Part shown: positions 1-7,089 of the stretch, piece by piece
How the letters are laid out: every line of letters starts with the position of its first letter
How positions within the stretch are numbered: the first letter of the stretch is position 1
DNA from: Planctomyces sp.
GTDB lineage: Bacteria > Planctomycetota > Planctomycetia > Planctomycetales > Planctomycetaceae
Direction: 5' to 3'
Assembly (NCBI GenBank): GCA_016795105.1
Contig: JAEUIH010000078.1
Coordinates: 1-34,624 of the forward strand
Length of the DNA: 34,624 nt
Translations under genes and position numbers: made by a program
Notes under the pieces: model-generated
Told to the model about the DNA's origin: nothing
Seen by the model: only the letters and a program-made list of their open reading frames with translations
Database searches by the model: none

Positions 1-1
1 A

Positions 2-178
2 ATTGAAGGCATGGTAATTCCCCTGAAAGCGTGGTTAAGAATTTTCTTCGAGGCCAGTGCGTTCCGTCGCAGATTGCCCCCCGTACCACCGCCTTCAGGT
101 TTTGTGACACGCTTTTTCAGAAATTCTTCGCGTAGCAGGCAGACTCCGTCTGCCGTCCGCGTCGCGCTGCGAGGGTGA
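2..178 (+). CDS. Possible 3' end of a truncated or partial gene
   Basis: Frame 2 is open from the window edge to a TGA at 176-178, while the other two plus frames hit stops within the first 15 bases. The translation starts IEGMVIPLKAWLRIFFEAS, which looks like a real hydrophobic/aromatic protein segment. From about base 132 it runs into a dispersed palindromic repeat, so its last 15 or so residues are repeat-encoded. It could be the C-terminus of a gene beginning left of the window whose native stop was replaced by the repeat, or chance open sequence. No family is recognised. Confidence 0.3.
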   Translation: MEGMVIPLKAWLRIFFEASAFRRRLPPVPPPSGFVTRFFRNSSRSRQTPSAVRVALRG

Positions 179-208
179 GGCGGACGGCACATGGAATGTG
201 CCTGCTAC
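132..208. repeat. 77-bp palindromic repeat element
   Basis: The outer arms GTAGCAGGCA (132-141) and TGCCTGCTAC (199-208) are perfect inverted repeats. The inner arms TGCCGTCCGC (151-160) and GCGGACGGCA (180-189) also match. The left arm additionally holds a tight local hairpin, GGCAGAC/GTCTGCC with a 3-nt loop (138-154). The first 29 bases (132-160) recur exactly at 210-238, so this is a dispersed, partly tandem, non-coding repeat. Confidence 0.75.
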
Positions 209-209
209 A

Positions 210-238
210 GTAGCAGGCAGACTCCGTCTGCCGTCCGC
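210..238 (+). repeat. Second copy of 29-bp repeat unit
   Basis: This is an exact direct copy of 132-160, starting GTAGCAGGCAGACTCC. It abuts the preceding palindromic element and leads straight into the inverted repeat that begins at 238. Together they form a composite repeat block downstream of the large minus-strand gene. Confidence 0.75.
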
Positions 239-459
239 ATCACGCTCCGCCGTGATGTCGAGCCCTCCCATGCGATACCCAAGAACTGGTTTACTCACAG
301 AAAATTCGCCACGATCGTACCTGGGAGTACAGGATGTCGAAAGATGTTTAGCCACCGCGTCGTGTATTTTCGGCCGAGTTTAAACAGGGTGCAGTTCAGC
401 TAGGCAGGGAACTCATTTCAGGGACGGATTGGGGCTCGACATCACGGCGGAGCGTGATG
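238..459. mobile_element. MITE-like element with 28-bp inverted ends
   Basis: Bases 238-265 and 432-459 are perfect inverted repeats of 28 bp. Each arm contains its own dyad, ATCACG/CGTGAT around a 6-nt loop. The interior (266-431) has no convincing gene. The end sequence and the adjoining TGCGAT..CCCAAG stretch recur in the element at 23149-23317, so both belong to one family. No transposase is present, and no target-site duplication was established. Confidence 0.55.
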
Positions 460-492
460 AGTACTTTTGGGCGACGCATGGTCGGGGGTGTG

Positions 493-3400
493 TTACTTCA
501 GGCGGTCTGCCCCCAGAGTTCCTCGCATCCGGTCGGTGTAATCCAAAGAGGAGATTTCCTGCAGCTTTCGGCGGGCAGCTTCCAGGCGATCGTCAATCTT
601 CATGGTGACAACTTCCTGCGCAAATTCCTCGCTGGTTTGAAACTTCTCGAGTGCCTGCACATGCCTTTGCCATAACTGAAGATCTCGCTGTTGTCGATTT
701 CGCAATCGCTCTGCATACCAGTCGGAATCCAGCAGTGACTCCTTTGTGAACAGATTTCGAATCGTTGCGTTTTCGATCCCGAGTCCTTCGAAGTGTCCGA
801 ACGCCATGATGTTCAACAGAGCTTTGAGAGGCGGACAGGCAAATTCAATGGAGCCATCTTCGAAGTAGTTCTTCGCGATCTTCTCCTGAGCCTCTGTGAT
901 GTGGCGCACGCCATCGGCGAAGGCAGCAGCGTCCTGTGTTTCCGGCCGGAGGATTGAATCATCAAACACTTTGTTCGGATTATCAAACACTCGGCCCGCA
1001 AATCTTCGGATGAAGCGAGCCGTGATTCGATACCCGAGTCGACTTGCCAGAACCTTCTTTCCTTCGCTTTCGTAATCCTCAAGCTTTTCAAGCAATGACT
1101 CACTGATCAGGAACTTCGGATCACGTTCCTGCGGACTCATCCGACACCAGATTTCGGGGATCAGCAGACTGATATCGTGGTCGACTCTGACATTTGGCCC
1201 GATGTGCCCGGCGGGGGTGGAGAATCCTGCAAGTCCCGTCAGCAGATAGCTGACGAGCGCATTATTCAGGTCGATGATGGGGAGCAACGCATTGAAGGGC
1301 CCTTTCGTGAGAGCACCCTCGCTGCCGGCACCCGTTGTCGACGGACTCTTGCCTGACAGGGCGCTGATAAAGTCCATAAACAGTTCCGGCAATTCCTGAT
1401 AATGGACAGGATTATAAACCGAAAGCGGACGAATTCCCCGATCATACTCGGGTGGATTATTCCGACGCCCAATCAGAACTGACTGCACTGGGATTCGCAC
1501 TGGCTTATCAATCGGCACTGCCCGAAACAAACGAACTCCCATCTCGCCCGCATAGCGATTCATGGGGTCCATCAGGTCCGGCCGCGTCTGCAGATATCGA
1601 GGATTCTTGCTGGGAACACCGTCCACAAGTCGAGGAGTTGCCGAGCAGACCACGTAACTGTCGTTTGACTCCATCATGTTATGAATCAGCTCCTGCATAG
1701 GATGCGTAAACTGACTCAGGTCCACAGCACGATCACAGATCCCTGCAACCTGACTGCGTGACAGCGGTTCAAAGTTCACAATGAAGTTGTCACTTCGCGC
1801 AAGATCGGCTTCTGTCTGTTTATCAAGACCTCGATGAATCGCATCATCGGGACGCTGAAACAGTCGATACTCGCAGTTCGCCGAAAACTTGTATGCATCC
1901 GACTTTGGAATGATGCTGCCAAGCTGATCAAGGAAGCGGTGCGGGACGACAACCGAGGCACTAATGTCGTCTTCCGTCTGAATCTTCTGAGCCGGTGCAA
2001 AGTCCTGACGCAGCTTGTACGTACGCCACGTGTTTTCGCCGAGGAGTCCTACTCGCAGATATGTTCCGACCAGCTTACGTTCGCCAAACTTGAGTTCATG
2101 ACCCGGGTTGCCATTCACGATGTCAACCGTGAAACTCCTCCGCCAGCTCGACTCTTCAGGATCCGTATGCATTCGTTTGATGATAAACACGATCGCGTAA
2201 ATGTAACCGGGGATCGATTCCAGCCATGCATTGTATTCAGGTGTATAATCCGCTGAGGGGGTCAGCAGCTTGATCACACTTCCCAGCGATCTGCTTCGAT
2301 CGAGGATGCGTCGACTCTTTCTCTTCGAATAGTCGATCTGCACACTTCCGCTCGGGTTCCAGCGATCAGAATAATCGCGATCAAATATCTGCTGTACCCA
2401 GTCCAGGTCCTTCCGGGCGTCAGCAACAAAGATCGGTCCATGGAGCAGATAATCGGCAATTGACTTGCTGATTTCACTCTTCCCACCGCCGCTGACCGTG
2501 CATGGCTTATGACAGAACACGCCCTCTGCGAGAGTTCCAATCAGACGCCATGAAGGTGCAGCCGGATGCTTTTCAAGGCGAATTTTATAACCCGACGGCG
2601 TGATATAGATATGGCCTGGTTTCAATGGAATTCGATGAACCTGACCATTTTGGTGCCACGAAATCTGCTGTTCACCAACTGAAGCCCGAGCATTCTCCGG
2701 GACATAAACGACCTGGGGAAATCGGCGATCGACGCCGTAACCCTGTGGCTTCACATCCATCAGCGATGCGTAATCGCGGGCAACGTCTTCAAACGTGCGA
2801 TTGTTATACCGGCGACTGTCCGCATGAAATTCTTCTCCCAGATTGAAACTGGCAAACGCGATCGCACCTCCGGCATGCTCTTCTTCAAGATTGCCGGCAA
2901 GGTTCGCTGCATAACTCAGCTGAGTCTTTACTTCCTTCTTGCAGTAGCCAAAATAATTGTCTGCAATCAGCGTTACGATCACGCCGTCTTCGTCACGGCA
3001 TGTGAGCTTAAACGGAACCCCGTCGTTGTAGCGTTCTTCATCGGACTTCCAGCACATCCCATCCTGCTTCTGACGATCTGTCGCGTCATCGTAGTGGGGC
3101 AGACCGACATCCTTCTTTGTGACTTCGGTCAGATGTGGAGCCAGAATCACGCAACCCGTATGACCGCTCCAGTGTTCAACATCCAGCGCGGCGTCATTCT
3201 GAGGAAGAAACGGGTCGCCCGCATTGCCGAAAATCGATTCCACAAAATCCAGATTGCTGACCAGAGCGCCCGGGGCAAAAAAACGAATCTCCATCGACTG
3301 TTCAGGACAGAATCCCGGAACCTCCGGACACAGTAATGGCCGAATCAACAACGACACAAACACTTTCGCGCTAGTGTTCTCAGTCGCCGTAAACGGCAAC

Positions 3401-3969
3401 TCCAGCAGAGAATCCGGTGGATTCATCGCATGCCGAAACAGGCTTGTGAATGTCTGCCGAGGAACCGCCTTCTTGTCACGCGGGATCGGCAATCCGCCTT
3501 CCACAACGTGAAATGTACCTACCGTGGTTCGTCGATCGTTGGCGGGATTATGGAGAACTCCGTTTCGAACCCGATAGGATGAAACGTAACTGTTTCGGTA
3601 GTCGTCGCCGTCATGGGGAATTGAAAGTTCCCGAGCAATTCCGTGACGATCAAGTATGAGTGTGAGATCCGGCAGCTTGAGTGCACTGCAGCCACGGACT
3701 CGGTCAAAATGCTTCTGAAGAAACGACTCAACTCGAACATCAACAGGGCAATGAAACGAATCCAGTCGTTTTAGCCGCTGATGAAAGGTATTCAGCAGTC
3801 GAGGAGCTCCCAGACGATCCGTGTCTTCATATTTCTTTGGAACGGGCAGCCCGTTTGCCAACAGTTTCAGATTGATATATCGCAGAACACTTTCACGAGC
3901 AGCAGCGTTCTGCTCGGGGGTCGGACGCGATACAAATCCAAGCGATTCTTCCAAATCCAGCAGTGCCAT
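493..3969 (-). CDS. PPi-type phosphoenolpyruvate carboxykinase family protein
   Basis: This 1158-residue soluble protein has no signal peptide. Its size and several blocks match my recollection of the pyrophosphate-dependent PEP carboxykinase family (about 1100-1200 aa), which interconverts oxaloacetate plus PPi and PEP, CO2 plus Pi. Blocks seen are VLHNPANDRRTT (about 140-150), FGNAGDPFLP (about 245-255), HTGCVILAPHL (about 268-278), DNYFGYCKKEVKTQ (about 337-350) and a P-loop-like VSGGGKSEISKS (about 490-500). The last would be the nucleotide/PPi-binding loop of the carboxykinase half. The start is ATG, with only a weak Shine-Dalgarno. A DHH phosphoesterase gene lies 208 bp upstream on the same strand. 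If the assignment is right, the enzyme acts at the PEP/oxaloacetate branch point. The alternative is an uncharacterised paralogue of that family. The family call is from memory and was not verified by search. Confidence 0.65.
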   Translation of the reverse strand: MALLDLEESLGFVSRPTPEQNAAARESVLRYINLKLLANGLPVPKKYEDTDRLGAPRLLNTFHQRLKRLDSFHCPVDVRVESFLQKHFDRVRGCSALKLPDLTLILDRHGIARELSIPHDGDDYRNSYVSSYRVRNGVLHNPANDRRTTVGTFHVVEGGLPIPRDKKAVPRQTFTSLFRHAMNPPDSLLELPFTATENTSAKVFVSLLIRPLLCPEVPGFCPEQSMEIRFFAPGALVSNLDFVESIFGNAGDPFLPQNDAALDVEHWSGHTGCVILAPHLTEVTKKDVGLPHYDDATDRQKQDGMCWKSDEERYNDGVPFKLTCRDEDGVIVTLIADNYFGYCKKEVKTQLSYAANLAGNLEEEHAGGAIAFASFNLGEEFHADSRRYNNRTFEDVARDYASLMDVKPQGYGVDRRFPQVVYVPENARASVGEQQISWHQNGQVHRIPLKPGHIYITPSGYKIRLEKHPAAPSWRLIGTLAEGVFCHKPCTVSGGGKSEISKSIADYLLHGPIFVADARKDLDWVQQIFDRDYSDRWNPSGSVQIDYSKRKSRRILDRSRSLGSVIKLLTPSADYTPEYNAWLESIPGYIYAIVFIIKRMHTDPEESSWRRSFTVDIVNGNPGHELKFGERKLVGTYLRVGLLGENTWRTYKLRQDFAPAQKIQTEDDISASVVVPHRFLDQLGSIIPKSDAYKFSANCEYRLFQRPDDAIHRGLDKQTEADLARSDNFIVNFEPLSRSQVAGICDRAVDLSQFTHPMQELIHNMMESNDSYVVCSATPRLVDGVPSKNPRYLQTRPDLMDPMNRYAGEMGVRLFRAVPIDKPVRIPVQSVLIGRRNNPPEYDRGIRPLSVYNPVHYQELPELFMDFISALSGKSPSTTGAGSEGALTKGPFNALLPIIDLNNALVSYLLTGLAGFSTPAGHIGPNVRVDHDISLLIPEIWCRMSPQERDPKFLISESLLEKLEDYESEGKKVLASRLGYRITARFIRRFAGRVFDNPNKVFDDSILRPETQDAAAFADGVRHITEAQEKIAKNYFEDGSIEFACPPLKALLNIMAFGHFEGLGIENATIRNLFTKESLLDSDWYAERLRNRQQRDLQLWQRHVQALEKFQTSEEFAQEVVTMKIDDRLEAARRKLQEISSLDYTDRMRGTLGADRLK

Positions 3970-4135
3970 GTCGGTTCAATCCAGTGCTCATCCGGTGCCA
4001 TTGAGTCTTCTCAATACTCGCGGAATTGCAGCAGATTTCCGGAACGATTGCGACGCTTCCGATTCACTCGTCTGCCGAAAATCAACAGAACTCAATGGAG
4101 GAAACAAGCAATGTCGGCCTGACCTGTCCAGCTTC

Positions 4136-4151
4136 CAGGCAGGAGTGCCTG
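4136..4151. terminator. Small hairpin between DHH gene and PEPCK-like gene
   Basis: CAGGCA (4136-4141) and TGCCTG (4146-4151) form a perfect 6-bp stem with a GGAG loop, 27 bases past the stop of the minus-strand DHH gene. There is no T-run on either side. It could be a weak terminator, a processing site or chance. The rest of the 208-bp gap shows nothing clear. Confidence 0.25.
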
Positions 4152-4177
4152 TTCACACAGCAGGTTGAACAGTTCAC

Positions 4178-5152
4178 TTACACGAGCACTCCATCAGCTT
4201 CCGAAGCGGCTTCGATGGACTGATTGAGGGCCCCAACGATCTCCGGAACAAGCGCGTCGGCTTCAGCCGCCGGAATTTGACAGGTGCCTGCGGCCGCGTG
4301 TCCACCGCCGCCATGTTTCAGCATCAATGCTCCAACATTCACCGGATTGGTCCGGTTCAGGATCGACTTGCCAACCGCCAGAACGGTCATCCCTGGCTGA
4401 CGACTTCGAATCAGGTGTATCGAGATATTGCACTCCGGCAAAAGTGCGTACACAAGGAATCGATTGCCGCAATAGATGACGTCTTCATTGCGCAGATCGA
4501 TCACCGCCACATTGCCAAAGATGCCGGAGCACCGAGCAATCTGTTCGCAGAACAGCGGTCGCTGAGCATTATAAAGTTCAACGCGTTCACGAACGTCAGG
4601 TAATGCCATGATTTCATCAATCGACTGACGGCGACAATAGTCGATCAGGGCCATCATCAATTGATAGTTCGAGATCCGAAATTCTCGAAATCGCCCCAGA
4701 CCAGTTCGGGGGTCCATAATGAAATTCAACATGTCCCAGCGTTTTGGAACCAGTATGTCTTCCCGGTTCAGTCGCGCAGAATCACAACGATCAACTGCTT
4801 CCATCATCTCAAGACTGATGTTGCGAAACCGAACCGCCCCTCCAAAGTAGTTGTAGACCACTCGAGCTGTTGAATCGGCATCGACATCCAGAATGTAGTT
4901 CTGACGAACCACGTTGCCGTTACGGATCGCTTCACTTCCATGATGATCAAAGCATAAGTGACACGATGGGACGTAGGGCAGGTTTGTCAGAATGTCGCGT
5001 GAGGTGACTTCGACAAGTCCATCCTGAACATCCTTGGGATGCACAAACAGGACATCGTCCAGCATCTGCAGCTCGCGAAGCAACGCTGCACTCACCAATC
5101 CGTCAAAGTCACTTCGTGTGATAAGGCGATAGCGAAAGCCTGCGGCCACCAT
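4178..5152 (-). CDS. DHH/DHHA1 family phosphoesterase (exopolyphosphatase-like)
   Basis: This is a 324-residue cytoplasmic protein with the hallmarks of the DHH superfamily. Motif I is TRSDFDGL with metal-binding Asp15/Asp17. A third acidic residue lies in DVDADST (about 91-97). The signature FDHHGSE is at about 68-74, and the C-terminal DHHA1 glycine motif HGGGGHAAAG is at about 277-286. These Mn-dependent enzymes hydrolyse phosphodiester or phosphoanhydride bonds in substrates such as polyphosphate, nanoRNA or cyclic dinucleotides. The SDFDG variant followed by FVHPKDVQDG resembles proteins usually labelled exopolyphosphatase-like, but the substrate cannot be read from sequence. The start is ATG. 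The 5' leader carries a long inverted repeat at 5193-5234. The PEPCK-like gene lies downstream on the same strand, so co-transcription is possible. Confidence 0.8.
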   Translation of the reverse strand: MVAAGFRYRLITRSDFDGLVSAALLRELQMLDDVLFVHPKDVQDGLVEVTSRDILTNLPYVPSCHLCFDHHGSEAIRNGNVVRQNYILDVDADSTARVVYNYFGGAVRFRNISLEMMEAVDRCDSARLNREDILVPKRWDMLNFIMDPRTGLGRFREFRISNYQLMMALIDYCRRQSIDEIMALPDVRERVELYNAQRPLFCEQIARCSGIFGNVAVIDLRNEDVIYCGNRFLVYALLPECNISIHLIRSRQPGMTVLAVGKSILNRTNPVNVGALMLKHGGGGHAAAGTCQIPAAEADALVPEIVGALNQSIEAASEADGVLV

Positions 5153-5192
5153 GTGTCTGCTCGCGTCTGATTCCAGCGGGTCTCACTGATGA

Positions 5193-5234
5193 TACCGTGA
5201 CTTCGCCTGTCCCCAGTTTGGCAGGCTCACGGTA
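5193..5234. promoter_or_regulatory. Long inverted repeat in the DHH gene leader
   Basis: TACCGTGA (5193-5200) and TCACGGTA (5227-5234) are perfect 8-bp arms. Inside them GCCTG (5205-5209) and CAGGC (5222-5226) extend the stem. The structure starts 41 bases upstream of the DHH start codon, on the leader side, and about 120 bases past the EF-hand gene stop. It could be a leader structure, an operator or a terminator, and has no poly-T tail. Confidence 0.4.
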
Positions 5235-5309
5235 CGTTCAATGGAGACTAGTTTCAAAATCGCAACATGGCGGAACTGATTGACAGATCCTCGTCAGCCC
5301 CATCAGGTG

Positions 5310-5337
5310 ATCCACCTAAAACGCGGATCAGGTGGAT
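5310..5337 (-). terminator. Candidate terminator hairpin of the EF-hand gene
   Basis: ATCCACCT (5310-5317) and AGGTGGAT (5330-5337) form a perfect 8-bp stem with a 12-nt loop. It begins 20 bases after the stop codon of the minus-strand EF-hand gene, a typical terminator position. The following minus-strand sequence lacks a strong U-tract, so intrinsic termination is uncertain. Confidence 0.35.
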
Positions 5338-5356
5338 TCTGCCGGGAACAGCGAAT

Positions 5357-6715
5357 CTAACGATTCCCGTTTCCGGATACCCGAACATAGTTCCGGACAA
5401 ATTCTTCCTGCCCCATTTCGACGATCTTCACGCCCGCCTGTTCAAACATCGGACGCAGTCGACTGCTTTGATTCCATTCGTCTTCCTCGATCCGACCACT
5501 CTGATTCTTGTCCATCATGCCGAAAAAACGCTGCGCATCCTGTTCGGAATTCCCCGAATCTCGGCCACCCATCCCACCAAATCGGTCACCACCACGACCT
5601 GATTCTCCATCTCGATCCCGATCTCTTCCCTGATTCGATAGCTGTGGACCGACAATCACAAGTCGATCCTTCTGCACCGATGCCATCAACGGGTCATCTG
5701 CAGTCGCTGTCGCTGCGTCAAATTCAAGAAGTTCCACGGGAGTCAGAAATCCATCTCCATCGATGTCAATGAGATCGAACTGTTCCAGATTCGATCGCCG
5801 ATTCTCAAGCCACTCATGAAATGCCAGCTGTCCATCAAGGTCGAGGTCCACTTCGCTCCACTTTGGGGGAAGGTCCACGGTAAATTTTTCCAGCTCTTTC
5901 TGGCGGTACGGCTTTAACTCAGGTTCTCGCGAACCGTCGCGGCCATCCCAATTGCGGTTGTCGCCGCGAGGATCACCGCCACCCGCCATACCGTTTCTCA
6001 TAGTACTTCGAAAGTCATCCACCGACATCCCGGCTTTGAGCTGCACACCGCGTGACTGCATCATATCGCGAAAAAACGGTGGCATTTGATCAATCTCTTC
6101 CTGGTCGATCTTGCCGTTCTGATTGCGGTCCAACATTGAGCCAAATCGACTGCTCCGATCTTCGCCGCCACCACCGCCAAAACCACCACCGCCAAAACCA
6201 CCACCGCCAAAACCACCACCGCCAAAACCACCACCGCCAAATCCACCCGGGCCGCCGCCTCCGAAGCCACCGCCACCGAAACCACCGGGGCCACCTCCAC
6301 CGAAACCGCCGCCACCAAATCCACCAGGACCACCACCTCCGAAGCCACCGCCACCAGATCCACCGGGACCACCACCTCCGAAGCCGCCGCCACCAAAACC
6401 ACCAGGACCGCCGCCTCCAAAACCGCCGCCACCAAAACCACCAGGACCGCCGCCTCCAAAACCGCCCCTCGATCCACGTTCACCGCCGCCGCCAAATCCT
6501 CCGCCGCCGAAACCACCAGGCGCACCACCACCTCCAAAATTGCCACCGCCACCGCCGAAACCACCCCGAGAACCCCGGTCTCCGCCGCCACCACCTCCAA
6601 AACCACCACGGTCGCCTCGGCTGCCGCGATCCTGAGCATGCCCCCCCAGCGTCATCGCAAGGGATGTCAGTGCCAGTATCATTCCGTAGTTGAAGATTCG
6701 CATCGAAGTACCCAT
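5357..6715 (-). CDS. Secreted glycine-rich EF-hand protein
   Basis: This is a 452-residue exported protein. Residues 1-28 are a signal peptide (MRIFNYGMILALTSLAM, ending GGHAQD). Residues about 30-190 are almost pure Gly/Phe/Pro repeats of GGGGFGGGGPGGF type. Four EF-hand-like calcium loops follow: DRNQNGKIDQEE (about 194), DLDLDGQLAFHE (about 289), DIDGDGFLTPVE (about 316) and DKNQSGRIEEDE (about 400). The start is ATG at 6715, with an in-frame ATG at 6703 that begins the signal peptide just as well. Neither has a strong ribosome-binding site. It is divergent from the secretin-like gene, whose C-terminal tail has the same GGF composition. The likely role is a calcium-binding cell-surface or extracellular protein, and export by the neighbouring system is inference. 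Confidence 0.8.
   Translation of the reverse strand: MGTSMRIFNYGMILALTSLAMTLGGHAQDRGSRGDRGGFGGGGGGDRGSRGGFGGGGGNFGGGGAPGGFGGGGFGGGGERGSRGGFGGGGPGGFGGGGFGGGGPGGFGGGGFGGGGPGGSGGGGFGGGGPGGFGGGGFGGGGPGGFGGGGFGGGGPGGFGGGGFGGGGFGGGGFGGGGFGGGGGEDRSSRFGSMLDRNQNGKIDQEEIDQMPPFFRDMMQSRGVQLKAGMSVDDFRSTMRNGMAGGGDPRGDNRNWDGRDGSREPELKPYRQKELEKFTVDLPPKWSEVDLDLDGQLAFHEWLENRRSNLEQFDLIDIDGDGFLTPVELLEFDAATATADDPLMASVQKDRLVIVGPQLSNQGRDRDRDGESGRGGDRFGGMGGRDSGNSEQDAQRFFGMMDKNQSGRIEEDEWNQSSRLRPMFEQAGVKIVEMGQEEFVRNYVRVSGNGNR
6165..6600 (-). repeat. In-frame Gly/Phe-rich minisatellite in the EF-hand gene
   Basis: Tandem degenerate units of the type CCACCGCCAAAA and CCACCACCTCCGAAG encode GGFGGG and GGGGPGGF blocks. 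Tandem units this similar invite copy-number change by slippage while keeping frame. On the other strand the run reads as proline-rich open frames, which are not genes. Confidence 0.8.
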
Positions 6716-6753
6716 AGCCCAAAAACGTTCATCGATCCGGAGTAAACGGCCAC

Positions 6754-6779
6754 AAATACTGTATAAAAAATCAGTATTT
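6754..6779. promoter_or_regulatory. AT-rich dyad in the divergent EF-hand/secretin-like promoter region
   Basis: AAATACTG (6754-6761) and CAGTATTT (6772-6779) are perfect 8-bp arms around a 10-nt AT-rich loop. The site lies 39 bases upstream of the EF-hand start and over 300 bases upstream of the secretin-like start. That position suits an operator or the promoter of the EF-hand gene. The rest of the 374-bp gap has no gene. Confidence 0.35.
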
Positions 6780-7023
6780 GACGAGCAAATTGCTGAGTCT
6801 GGTCGTTGATTGATTAAACACTCGGAGACTACCTGAGTTCCGAAGAGAAATCCAATTTTTGCAGACCCTTTCAGTTCGTTCCCGGGTTCTAATAATCAGA
6901 TCAAGGAACTTTCAGCATTCCCAGACGTACTAATCCATAGAATGTCCTCAAGTTTGCTGAACCCTGTGCATTCTCTCAATTCTTGTCGGCGCCGATCGCG
7001 GTCATCGACGATTTTTGGGAGAA

Positions 7024-7064
7024 GAGACACATGTCTCGAGATGAGTTTATCCTGAGTTTTCAGG
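7024..7064 (+). promoter_or_regulatory. Two short dyads just upstream of the secretin-like gene
   Basis: GAGACA/TGTCTC (7024-7029 and 7032-7037, 2-nt spacer) is followed by CCTGA/TCAGG (7051-7055 and 7060-7064, GTTT loop). Both fall within 70 bases of the start codon at 7090. They may be an operator and a leader hairpin. No clear -35/-10 pair was found. Confidence 0.3.
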
Positions 7065-7089
7065 TCTAAAAGCCGACGGATCCATTCGA

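Noticed and set aside
95-355. Minus-strand open frame with repeated DADGRRSLPAT peptide
   Set aside because: It is produced entirely by the palindromic repeat block and has no ribosome-binding site.
6123-6635. Long proline-rich open frame on the plus strand opposite the EF-hand gene
   Set aside because: It is the complement of the Gly-rich repeat, with no start context. The minus frame has a signal peptide and EF-hands.
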